This document shows, piece by piece, positions 40,756-52,032 of a stretch of DNA of 64,000 bases. A program made the position numbers and the translations under genes. The notes beneath the pieces are model-generated. The model had not been told where the DNA came from, did not search any database, and was given only the letters and a program-made list of their open reading frames with translations. Within the stretch, counting starts at the first letter, position 1. Every line of letters starts with the position of its first letter. Source of the DNA: Syncephalis plumigaleata (Eukaryota; Zoopagomycota; Zoopagomycetes; Zoopagales; Piptocephalidaceae); contig JAIXMF010000009.1 of assembly GCA_025201365.1 (NCBI GenBank), positions 186,001 through 250,000 of the forward strand, given 5' to 3'.

Positions 40756-43022
40756 ATGCCACAAAGAAGTGCATTCAGGAGACGACAAAAGCAAGATTCC
40801 ACTTGCAATGCAGAAGGAGGAGCAGAAGAAGCAGAAGAAGCAACTAAAGGCGGTTTGCAGAATAGTCCAACACGAGATTTCGAAACAATGAAAACGAATC
40901 TAGCATTATTAAGTTTCAGTGACGATATTGACCGTCAAGCGTATTCACCGCGACAGACTAGAAAGAAACAGACGGTATGGATGTTGTTATTATTTGATAT
41001 TTAGACGTGAAACTACAACGAAGCTATTTAGAACAAGCAATATGATGCTGCTGGCATATCTACCCGTGCTACAAGTGATAATGAAACAAAATCGACAGTT
41101 GATAGCGAGGATACAGCTCTTGCTGCACTAATAGCTCGTATATCATCGGTGCCGGTAACACTAAAACGCGAAAGCAATAAAGGTCGTTGTGTCTACGCGG
41201 ATGCGCCGATAACTGCCGGTACAGTTGTCATGTCAGAATGCGCCATTGCAGCAGCAGTATCTACTGATAAGATTGCTGACTATTGCAGCTATTGCTTTCG
41301 AGGCAATTCATCATTACGGCGATGTACCGGTTGTCAGCTATTACACTATTGCAATACGGTATGTTTATTTGATCTCACTAAAGTATATAACGATTAACCT
41401 GATCATGCTCGCATAGACTTGTCAACGAGCTGATTGGCGCATGCACAAATATGAATGCAAAGCATTAAAAAGATTAGACAGCAACAGCGCCATTAAAGCG
41501 ATATCAACACGTATCATGGCGCGTTTATTACGTCAACGACATCAAGACACATCAATGGTAGGTTGTATTACTTGTTTGCTATCTAGTACATCTAAACAGC
41601 GATGATAAGGCACGACTAGTCGATAGACTTGAAGGGCGTATCCTTTATTATTCATAGGATTCACTCATAGGATGTAAGTAGCTTAACTCTCATGATCATT
41701 ACAGATAAGGCACAGCATACCACGACTGTTATGGAGAGGTATGCTCAGCTTAGTCTTGCAGTTAGAGAGCTGATCGATGCAAGCGAGTTACCGTCATCTG
41801 CCGCTGAATTATTGGAGTTATGGTGTCGACTTGGTTGCAATAGTCATGCCATTCTAGATGCAGAGCTGGAGGATGTTGGTGTTGGCATTTATATCGGTCT
41901 ATCCCTGTTGAATCACTCATGCAGTCCTAATTGTACCATCCTATTCGATGGCACTACAGCTGTTACACGTTCACTTTGTGCCATTAATCCCGGAGAAGAG
42001 GTAAACGCCATTCCATTGAAATACGAGATGATATGACTAATGTTTCCGTCATTAGCTTACCATTAACTATCTTGATGTTACGCTGCCAAAAGCAAAACGA
42101 CAAAAGGAACTACAGGACAGATACTTTTTCACATGTCGTTGTGATAAATGTCAAAGGGTAAGTGTGTACACTTTATGGACAGGAGAAAGCGATGAAATAA
42201 TGCCATCATTATTGATCATGTTACGACGTCTAGTTGGATGTCGATCGTATTGAGGCATTACAATGCTCGCAACAGTGTGGCGGTATTCTGCAACATTGTA
42301 CATTCCCGACTAGTGAATTGGAAGGATCAGTAGACGAGCAAGCATCAAATCTACCAGATAAGGGTATTTGTACGCAATGCCACGTTAAAGCCGATAAACA
42401 TTACCTGACGAGAGCATTGCGATCACTTGAAAGTATGCAACAATGTCAATCGGACATGCAGAATACCGGTAAGACACGTAGTATAGTAGCAAATGAACTG
42501 CAATGCAGCTTAATAATAAATGGTGCTAATTAAGGTAAAGAAGCGAATACACTCGAGGAAATATACACGATACATAAACGATACTTACCGATTGAGCATT
42601 ATCTACGTCGTGATATAGCACAGCAACGCTACACTCAAGCACTTTCCACCTCTCAATGGTCGCTGGCTTACGATATGGCACGAGAACTACTGAGTGCTTG
42701 TCAATCATTATTGCTGTCGAAATCGGTGCAATGGCATCCAGTAGTTACGGTTCGTTTATATGCAGTGGCAAAACTAGCCGATATTTGCGTGCAATATCAG
42801 CAAGATGACAGTAAACCGATAGTTACTCTGCAAGGGGTGGTAATGCTACTGCAACAAGCATGGGATGCAGCACGTCATACACACTACTCTTCGTCATTAA
42901 CCACTAACCGAGATAGTGGTAGTAGTAGTAGTAGTAATCTAGCTAGATGGACCTATGCCATTGGAGAACATTTACGTTCTAGTGAACTCTATTTAGCAGA
43001 TGCTATCCACGACAAGCAATAA
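40756..43022 (+). CDS. SMYD3-like SET/MYND lysine methyltransferase
   Basis: Eight exons: 40756-40974, 41032-41358, 41417-41557, 41658-41673, 41705-42000, 42056-42157, 42234-42468, 42535-43022. The split SET domain begins KGRCVYADAPITAG, is interrupted by a MYND zinc finger (CSYCFRGNSSLRRCTGCQL.., HYCNTTCQRADWRMHKYEC) and resumes with VGVGIYIGLSLLNHSCSPNC and GEELTINYLD. Post-SET cysteines CRCDKC and a C-terminal helical region follow. A basic/acidic leader of about 100 residues precedes SET. Exon 4 is a predicted 16-nt microexon needed for phase: exon 3 ends in phase 0 and exon 5 needs one base. An S-adenosylmethionine-dependent protein-lysine methyltransferase; substrate unknown. Confidence 0.85.
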
Positions 43023-43287
43023 CTATTAATTGTTCAATATACATAGAGCAAAAATAAAGTATAGTCATCTTAGTATTGAGTGCAATAAACAATATCATAG
43101 TCATTGTGATATACCGACACAGTATACTATATATAAACGTAAACGATAATCTTTATTGGATGTTACAATATCTAAGTAGTATAAAAAGGTGCACAAACCA
43201 TCTAGCTGACATCTAAACTAGTCGATGTATTCATCGAGTATAATCCGAGATTTCTCGAATAAAGTAAGTAATAGCAGTAGTATCTTG

Positions 43288-44251
43288 TTATTCACTACCA
43301 TTTGGAACTAGAATAGTAGTAGCAGTAGTAGCAGCAGCAGGGACAATGGCATCCGATTTGGATGCTGTACACACTTCATACATCTGCACTTTATCCTTCT
43401 TTATGTAGCGCTTCATCTGCACGCTGCAAAGCGAGAGACCACACCGTTCGTAGAAGCCGACATTATGCTCCTCGCAGTTCAATAGCACTTTGTAACACCT
43501 AGTGCAGTTGCCATATGGATGAGTTGCTTGATAATTCTATAAATGGTGAATGGATGGCATACAAGTCAGCGTACATGCAACGGGTAAAAGTGCATGCCAT
43601 GCCCATGAAAGGAGGAAGGCCACACACACGCACACCACACAGCAGCTACTGTGCTGCCACTAGAGCGATAGCGACAATAACTTACCGTGCACCGAATCCG
43701 GTACCTCGTTGTTGTGCATCCACCACGATATCCTCAATATGGCCAGCCTATACGAATAATAAATGAACGAGTATTAGCAGCCATATCCACATGCATTATA
43801 CAATAGTATGAAGAATAGGAGGAGGAGATAGGGCATACGCGTAATACACTTACACTTGAGCAACCACGCAAGAACTTTTGCTCTATCACAAGTGTTCCAG
43901 TGGCAACGATAGTATGCGTGCGTACGTCTTCAATCACGATAATCAATGAGCAGTCTTGATTACGCATCTTTGTAAACTGGGCTATTTCAATTTATAAGCA
44001 ATAGTATACGCTATCTCAATAATAATGCTCACCGTGAATTGCTCGCGTGTAATTGGTCCCACTTCAGCCAGCTGTTCTAAGCAGGTAAGATAGCCTAGAT
44101 GAATGAAGGTCAGCACAAGTTAGCTTGACAAGTTACGCCTCGTACCTTTCTCGTAGTCATCTACGGACAATGGTCTCATTTCATACCCGGTTGGCATCTG
44201 AGAGAGAATATCCCGACAAAGGATGCTAGCATCAAATAAAAGAGAACTCAT
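43288..44251 (-). CDS. GNA1: Glucosamine-6-phosphate N-acetyltransferase, with one frame break
   Basis: Five exons: 44251-44146, 44094-44033, 43976-43854, 43747-43686, 43536-43288. GNAT fold: YEMRPLSVDDYEKGYLTCLE, SLIIVIEDVRTHTIVATGTL, VIEQKFLRGCSS, AGHIEDIVVDAQQRGTGFGA, LIKQLIHMATALG, VLLNCEEHNVGFYERCGLS. This matches fungal Gna1, which acetylates GlcN-6-P for UDP-GlcNAc and chitin. Between MATALG and CYKVLLNC the frame slips by one base near 43500 (one nucleotide short). The tail after VQMKRYIKKD is longer than usual and Ala/Thr-rich. As Gna1 is normally essential, a sequencing error is likelier than loss of function. Confidence 0.82.
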
Positions 44252-45862
44252 GGTACTGATGTAGTAGTGTATGATTGTAGCAGTAGCAGTAGTAGCTGAA
44301 ATGAATGAGTGAATGCGAATGTAAGTCAATAATGTATAATGGAATGAAAAGAGAAATAGGATGCGCTCTAGTCTGAAGTGTGGATACACAGATTGGATAT
44401 TTAAGCTCAAGGCATGCTATAAATAAGCAGGATGATATGCAACTTGGCAGTCAAATGCAGCGTACTTTACGTTCTTTCTCTCTATCTTCCACTCTTTCTC
44501 TCCTTCGTTCTACGCATGACATGTATACTTGATACTATTTGACTGGTAGTTATGCACGTGAGTAAATTAAGCGTGACTGATTAATAAAGGGCTGGACCGT
44601 CACAACATCAATTTACTTTATGTTTCTAAGCCAATATCCACAAGTGTGGATGAGCCCTGTACTTTGATGGAGAAAGAGGCGGAGATGAGATGAGGAGATG
44701 AACGAGAGTAGCCACACCGTCAATGATCATTCGTATGGGACATCTCATGACTGTACAACGACGTCATATTTACTGGTCACACTCCTTTTTTTCCTGTTCA
44801 TTCGCTACTCCTTTTCATTTTGTTCATCTAACTTGCTAGTTCATTCTGTATATCTTCATTGCCATTTGTTATACAATAACTGTCTATTTGTAAGTCGATC
44901 CTTTACTATTGAAAATCACTCTTCATCATCATTATCATCATCATATATTATTAACCTATCAACATCGTTATTACTCAACCATCACATTCCTACATACGCC
45001 ACTATTCACCATCCTTGCAGGGTCGCATATCTTTACTACTGTTACCTTGGTGATAGTAAGCATTCTAGCGACAGTGCCATTTCAAGGTAAATTATATGCA
45101 ATAGACATGCATGAGTAAACGACAGCTGCTTTTCTTTGGCTTTCTTGTTGCAAACAATACTGTTCTCTCTCTTGCTCTCTCTTTCAAGTTGAAACGTTTG
45201 TCTCTATCCTGAATGATTACCGTGTTGTGATTATCCTCGTTTTGTTTTGATTCTACAACTTGTCATTGTATTGCATTGCATTGTATTGATTGATTGACAA
45301 GTGTATATACAATCACTAATCCTACATTTGTTGTAGTGTTTACTACTACTACCATTACAACAACAACAATAACAATAATAGCAAGTCTATTAGATTACAT
45401 TGTTTAATATTACTACTAAGAAGATCAACTACTAATACTATTATTATCATTGTTAATACAATTCTGTATAATATTCATCATTATTATTAGTCACTATAGT
45501 AGGAAGAGCCAGCTATAGTTGAATTATTAGTAATAGCGGTAGTGGAAGTAGCAGTAAAAGTAAAAGTGGTGCCTTAATAGGACTGCTCGGCTAAATTACC
45601 TCTATTGGTTACATGCGACTTGGTGATCCATTGCCATTCGTTGTTACTGGTATTTTTAGCGCTAACTTTGCATTCTTGCATTCGTATCACATTTCGTCAC
45701 ACTTGTCATTGCATTAATCAGCCTCAACTTTGTTCAATAACAGTAACAGCAGCAACTTCTTCTTTTCCTTGTCCTTCTTTGTCTTCTTCCTCTTGTATTC
45801 TTGCATCCTTCTTTCTCTATTTGTTTGCGTGTTAATTTGTTTATTTCCTCGTTCTATTGCAA
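44252..45862. other. Low-complexity spacer between GNA1 and the RSPRY1-like gene
   Basis: 1.6 kb, A-T and pyrimidine rich, with TTCTTC, ACTACT, ATTATC and TTGCATTGCATTGTATTG runs. Frames at 44698-45118 are low-complexity hydrophobic. Divergent promoters presumably sit at its two ends. Nothing else recognised. Confidence 0.5.
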
Positions 45863-48527
45863 ATGAATCAACGATCGATTGCAGCACGACTCGTAACGCA
45901 ACTGTTAAAACTGCGCTACACCCACTTAATCCGACAAGCATGGCAGGCAGTACGTGTGGACTATGTCAATCATTCAAGCCTAGACTACGCATCCGCTAAT
46001 AATGATGCGCTTAACAACACGCGGAATCACTTATTGCGCTATCTCATGATGGTTCGTATTAATGATATGATCATAATGCGTATAATAATAACAACTAGTG
46101 ATGCCGTATTATTCCTATAGATGAACACTTTGGTGATCTGGTCTGTACTATGGTGGACACACTACCGCATGATGATCCATTATCACTTGCATTCTTCTTT
46201 CACATTCTAGGTGAGTATTAATACATAGTAGTAGTAGATGTACAAGTTGGTGTAACAGCATTTTCATAATGATTAGAATTGATCGCACTACCATCTACGG
46301 ACAATGCAATCCAGTTGAGTGCACGTCTACTCCACAAAACATCAAATGATTATCAAGGTAATGGATGTACTAAAAAGGGGGAGGAAGAGAAAGAGAGAGA
46401 ATAGCAATAGATTATCGTGCACACTCACTTACACACGATACTATAGGCGGCCTATTCCGATCTAAACCTCGTGATCGTATACGTTGTAATAGCGCTATTG
46501 TATGGATGATGCTTGCACAACGATTAGCAGGTAATATGCTTGTTTATACGATGATAATGATAATAATCAACCTATGATACTTATGAATGTATAGGCAAGG
46601 TGGCAGTCAGAATATTTACGGAGGATGTTCATAATCAATTAGTATCTCAACTTGAGAATGCCAACAGTAAACATGAACAGCTGGTTTCATTATTGGCCTT
46701 GGAACGATTTGCCATTACTCGTGAGTTGATTCAATCCTACAATTTACTAATTTGCTATTTTACTAATTGACGGCGATATCACTGCCAATATTAATTAAGG
46801 TGAATGTAAATTGATCATTACACAAGGACGTGCTATACCGTTTTTGCAAAACTATCTCGAGGGTTTACCAAATATATCGGAGAGTAACGAGACGGCAAGC
46901 ACGTCTAATAAGACCAAGCCGCTTAATGATAAATTACCAAAGCAAGGTATTGGTGCTAGATCGGCCAGCATTCTATTTAGTAGTTATCAACACTTGGCAC
47001 GAGCCACATAATGCGACGATCAAGCACGACACCGACTCCCAATAATAGTAGTAGTAGTAGTAGTAATCAACAGCACAACAGCAACGTAATAATAAGCAAG
47101 ATGATAATGCGTTAATTGTCGATAACATGTCACATACGAGGAATCCGAGTGGAAAGAGAGAGAACTAAGATTTGCGCCAATTGGGCCTATAAACATGGAC
47201 TAGGTAAATGATTGCTATGTCTCTAATCAGTGTATGACTAACTATTAATTGGATACTACTCACTAGTTATTGGCATGACACCACCGACAAGACCGGTACA
47301 TGATCAACCACAAGTTATACTTGATATGGACGTGGCTGTCGGTCGATGGAAGATATCACCGGACTGGCTAGAGATACGCAATGATCACACGGCATTTGCT
47401 ACGATATGGTCCAATTGTCCGGTAACACTCGGTACTTGGTATTATGAAGTAACCATGATTACCTCTGGCATTATGCAAATTGGTTGGACTAGTCTAACTG
47501 GCGATAATATATTCGAATGTGATGAGGGTATTGGTAAGAATAATGCGAATAATGCGAATAAGTAAATACTAACGGTATACATATAATAGGTGTAGGAGAT
47601 ACAGTTTATTCATTAGGCTATGATGGTTGTCGTCGATAACTTGGGTAAGTAATTACAGGCGAATTTAACATCAATTTGGACTAATGTATGAATATGTGGA
47701 TATATACCATTAGTATCAAGCCAATACACTTTCAGAGCATTGCTTTAGTACATGGAAAGAAGGTAATACAGATTAATCAATGTTCATCCAATATAAATAT
47801 ATATGTAACTGACATTTGTCATTCTTACAAGGTGATATACTTGGTGTATGGCTACATCTCGATGAAGAGTCACCGCAATATCGTTTCTACTTGAATGGTG
47901 TCGAACAACCGCACACCACACTCGACGTGGAATGTGAAGGAAACGCAGAGCAATGGTTGAAATCGGTGGCGAGAATGACACGTCTAGGTCATTATCAAAT
48001 GTTCCCGGCAGCCAGTTTTACAGCAGGTCAACAGGCTGAATTCAACTTTGGCATCACACCATTCCGGTAGGTTATAGATCATTAATGGATGAACAGCAGG
48101 TTTAATACTTTATATATATATATATAGATTTCCACCACCGGGTGCTTATGATACACTGACCAATCTGATTACGTCACGTCCCGAGTTAATGGTGGAGGGT
48201 CCAAGTGATCTTGTCTTCAATACACCATGTTGGACACGTCCAGATTCATTGGGAACTGCTGCTGCTACCGTTACTACTACGATTCGTGGTGACACTACAG
48301 GATTTGACATAATAGAACGTCGTCAATCATCGTCGACATCGACAGCAGTATCAGAGACTGAACAAGAAGTCATCACAGCTCCTATTCGTACGCTTTGTGA
48401 AATATGTTGCAATGCTTATGCCGACACTCTATTCCTACCATGTCGTCATAGCGATGTGTGTGCAAGATGTGCTCGTCGTTGTGGCACCATCTGTCCTTGG
48501 TGTCGTTCAACGTGGATGATATTGTAA
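45863..48527 (+). CDS. SPRY-RING protein, RSPRY1-like
   Basis: About twelve exons: 45863-46055, 46121-46210, 46277-46357, 46447-46530, 46595-46720, 46800-46946, 47141-47203, 47267-47533, about 47591-47640, 47736-47763, 47832-48067 and a last one from about 48129. An N-terminal armadillo-like helical region (DTLPHDDPLSLAFFFHILEL; SLLALERFAIT) leads to a SPRY domain (VTLGTWYYEVTMITSGIMQI; YRFYLNGVEQPHTTL; QQAEFNFGITPFRFPPPGAY) and a C-terminal C3HC4 RING (CEICCNAYADTLFLPCRHSD; VCARCARRC; ICPWCRS). This is the RSPRY1 order, a likely E3 ligase. A one-base slip is needed near 47630 (YDGCRR to W), and exon 7 borders are uncertain. Confidence 0.78.
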
Positions 48528-48852
48528 TTGAACAACAGTCACCATCATCAATACCTTCTCATTTCCTTCTTCATCATCTTCGTCTTCCTCCTCCTCCTCC
48601 TCAGCATCTAATAACAAAATAGTAGCAAGCATTGATTGTGCTTATTCTACCATAGAAAAAAGTACATCTGCATTATCTGCTACTACTGCTACTACTAATA
48701 CGAATACTACTGCAACATTCGATGATTTATCAACATTATCAGCATCGCATGCTATACCACTCTTAGCTACGCCAACTACAACTTCCGATAATGATATATT
48801 AATGATCTATACGGAGGAAATAGATGACAACAATGGATTTGCTATATTTTAA
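48528..48852 (+). other. Ser/Thr-rich open frame downstream of the RING gene
   Basis: A stop-free frame of about 107 codons follows the RSPRY1-like stop, Ser-rich at first, then STSALSATTATTNTNTTATF and ending MIYTEEIDDNNGFAIF. It could be an alternative C-terminal extension through an unseen splice or frame slip, or 3' UTR. From 48853 to 49085 only A-T rich spacer is seen. Confidence 0.2.
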
Positions 48853-49085
48853 TCGAGCAACAAGCAAGTAGAAACGATAACATTGGTATGATAGACACAG
48901 TAAATTGTTTGTGTATAATCTTTCACTCGTATACTATTCATTCACTCATTCATTCATTACTATTCCAAATAAATAGATTGTTTGTGTTTTTAGAGTGTTT
49001 TAGAATCATTCGCTTTTATTTCTTTTTATACTAATAATCAAACAAACAAACAAACAAGGATAAATAGCAATACGTGCCTCATTCA

Positions 49086-51370
49086 TTAGCATTGTAGGCT
49101 AAAGTCATGAATAATTAAACGACGCCTCTTATCAATGACTGGAATATGCGTGGCACTCGAATGTAATTCACGCGAGAATCCATTCTCTTCACTGGTTAAA
49201 TTACGTACTGGCTGCCTGTTTCTACGTCTATTAGGAATGTACGCCATCGATTACGATGACGATGATTCACCAGTACTAATGGACCAGCCACCACCATTGT
49301 ATTACGATCAGCTAATGGTGCCGATCGATATAATGTATTACCAGTACGTATATCTATAATTACAGTCTGTTGTACACCGGTAATATTGGTGGTGGCAGTT
49401 GATGAAGATGTACTCATGGATGCCGTTGCCGTTGCTGTCGTTGTGGCTGTTGTAGCTGTTGTAGTAGCTGAAGGAGATACAATATTGGAAGTAGTAGGTA
49501 GGGCTGCTAATGATGTTGGCATCAATGGCTGTTGTGGATGTACTAACAAGCCATTATTATTAATAATAGTGATACTTGTATTCGTATTGCATTCGTATTC
49601 GTAGTTGCTCCACCTCCACCTTCTTCCTCTTCATTGATAGCTATATAATCAGTTTGTGTATTCAGTGTAGAGTTATTAGCAGGCCATACTGATGCCAACA
49701 TGGTTTGATCACCAACAATGATGCTATTCAATAGGTTAGTAATGTCTAACATTGGATTATGCGGATCATGTTCCTCGTTCCCGTCATTATTGCCATCATC
49801 CATGGCATTATATCCGGATGAAATGTCATCTCATGATGGTGATAATTAGTCAATGTATGAGGTATCGTATTAGATTCGGACATCATCACCATAGGGGGCA
49901 TGGCGTGATTTGGCTCGATAGATGGCGATGAATGTGGCGACGATAATGATGAGGATGGTGTGCCATTCATTGTATTAGTAGATGCAATCGGTTCAAATAA
50001 AGTAGATGTCGTACTATTCACTAGTTCCTCCGGCTCATACGCGTCAATCATTAACAATCCATGTCCCATAATGAGATTGCCAGGAGCATCGGCAGATGGT
50101 CTAATCCACTTCATTCTATTATTCTGGTGGATAACACCATCTCCCATTTGGAATTGGATTGTACGGCAAGTGTATAAATATGATCATCATCAGATTCAGC
50201 CATACGCATTGTCCATATATAGTCGATATTACCACTGATTGGAATGTTAACCACACCTTGTCGTATACGCATAGGTGATCTCGGTTGAGGATGTGTTGTT
50301 GTCTGACTGTATAGCGCCCATTGTTCCCAATAAAGACTGCCATCTTCTTTGGCATCAACGAGAAATATGAATATCTGCTCGTCATTGATTCTTCCCGTAC
50401 CACTGCCACGATTAGGCTGTACGTGTATACAACCAGCACGTGCCTCCAGCGATAGTACAGCTTCATTACGTGATGGCGACGACAAATCATGAATGAAGAA
50501 CAAGTCTTTAGGTCGTTGTGGTGTTGTTGTACTCGTATTCGTATTCAAGTTGGGCATTTGCATAGTATCTTGATAGGCGTTACTCTTACCATCCGCCATC
50601 CATAGTAGCCAGCGACCGTACAAGTCAACAATGATAGAGTCATGTCCATGCGGTAGAGTCCAGTGTCCGAGTAATTGTCCCTTAGGATCATCCCAACGCC
50701 AAATACACATGACATCCTCGTCGGGATTGATGAGCATAGCCACTACCACGACATACTGATCGTTGATGTGTACGTAATGCGGCTTGTTAACAAACGAGTA
50801 AGGTGCCATACGAAACGATTGGAATTCCCCGAATTGCAATGGAACTGCAGTGGCATCCGGTCGATTCTCCACCAGATACAGGGAATCGCTATGCGTTTGC
50901 ATATGTCGTAGTAGACAGCCGGCCGCGGATGCCGCTAGGATTAGTCCATGCCACCAGCCGGTACGCTCTTCAACCTCGGCATCCGTCTCGCAGGAGATAC
51001 CCGGGAAGGTGACGACATGTCGTGTCGAGTTACCCGTACGCCAATTCTGTTCCAACATGTAGCGTCTATGAAAGAGGTCCGGCCAATCCACCTGCGAGGG
51101 CGCAATACGAGCGGCCTGCTCAATTGAACAACCACACTGGCGCGATAATAACCAAAGATAAAGTTTACACTCGCGATCACACGGCGGAAATGACTTGTGA
51201 TAGAAACGACGCCATATTGATGATTTGAGTTTACCTCCCAGTAATGCATGAAACGCTCTACAAGTACGCATTAATTGAAGGGCAGTCTGCCAGTTAAGGC
51301 GACGTATAATGTCATCATGCAACTCGACCGGTAGAGCTGTAAGTCGTGCCTTCTTGTTCGATGCCGTCAT
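49086..51370 (-). CDS. F-box protein with beta-propeller-like body, frame interrupted
   Basis: The intact first frame runs 51370-50111 (419 codons): an F-box (LTALPVELHDDIIRRLNWQT; RTCRAFHALL; WRRFYHKSFPP) followed by blade-like repeats (VMCIWRWDDPKGQLLGHWTL; DYIWTMRMAESDDDHIYTLA). Protein-like sequence continues in other frames to 49086: MKWIRPSADAPGNLIMGHGL, an Asn/Asp/Thr-rich stretch, VIIDIRTGNTLYRSAPLADR, RWRTFLIDVETGSQY and IPVIDKRRRLIIHDFSLQC then stop. Each transition is a -1 slip (near 50112, about 49805, about 49550 where a short intron is the alternative, and about 49205). The full protein would be about 750 residues. A substrate receptor of an SCF ubiquitin ligase is likely; ligand unknown. 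Confidence 0.65.
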
Positions 51371-52032
51371 TGACGTGAACTACTCTGCTATTGATTATCG
51401 TATGTGTGCGAGTGTACGTGCTATGATTGCTATAGGTTATATGTAAAAGAAATGAAAGAACGACTAATACAAGTGAATAAGAAAGAGAGAAAGGCTATGA
51501 TGACTATTGTTGCTACTACTACTACCACTATTGTCACTATTGCTACTCTTATTGTGTTTGTTACTATAGCTGTGTACTGTTATTGCTGACTAGAGAAACA
51601 AGGTCGGAAATGATATTGAGTTTCGTTCATTCTTTAGTAACGATTAATCATTTTTTTGAACTCATTTAATTACCGAAATCGATACTCACACACACATATA
51701 TAAATTCTAGAATAGATTGATGATGAGTGCAGTACAGTTTTGTTGACAATCTATTAATAAATCTTTATACATTTCATTACAAGAAAATACTTCAATTTTC
51801 CTCGTCTCTAACATTGTCCCTGTCTTTTATACACTTTCTACACTACTATTCTTATATCACTACTAGCTAGTAGTATCTTTCTTAAACCTTTTTAGCTGTA
51901 AAGTTTGACTTATTATTGCTGCGTATTTGGATTTCGTTCTTTTCTTGCTATAGTCATAACGATTCGCATATAGTTGATATACACACACATATAAACAAAC
52001 AAGCAAACAAACATATAAAATACATATACTCT
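51371..52032. promoter_or_regulatory. Divergent promoter between the F-box and three-RRM genes
   Basis: 662 bp. Contains ACTACT and CACACATATATA runs and A-T rich DNA; no discrete site recognised. Confidence 0.35.

Noticed and set aside
44698-45118. Hydrophobic ORFs upstream of the RSPRY1-like gene
   Set aside because: Repeat-rich Leu/Tyr/His/Ser translations of pyrimidine-rich DNA without domain or splice context.
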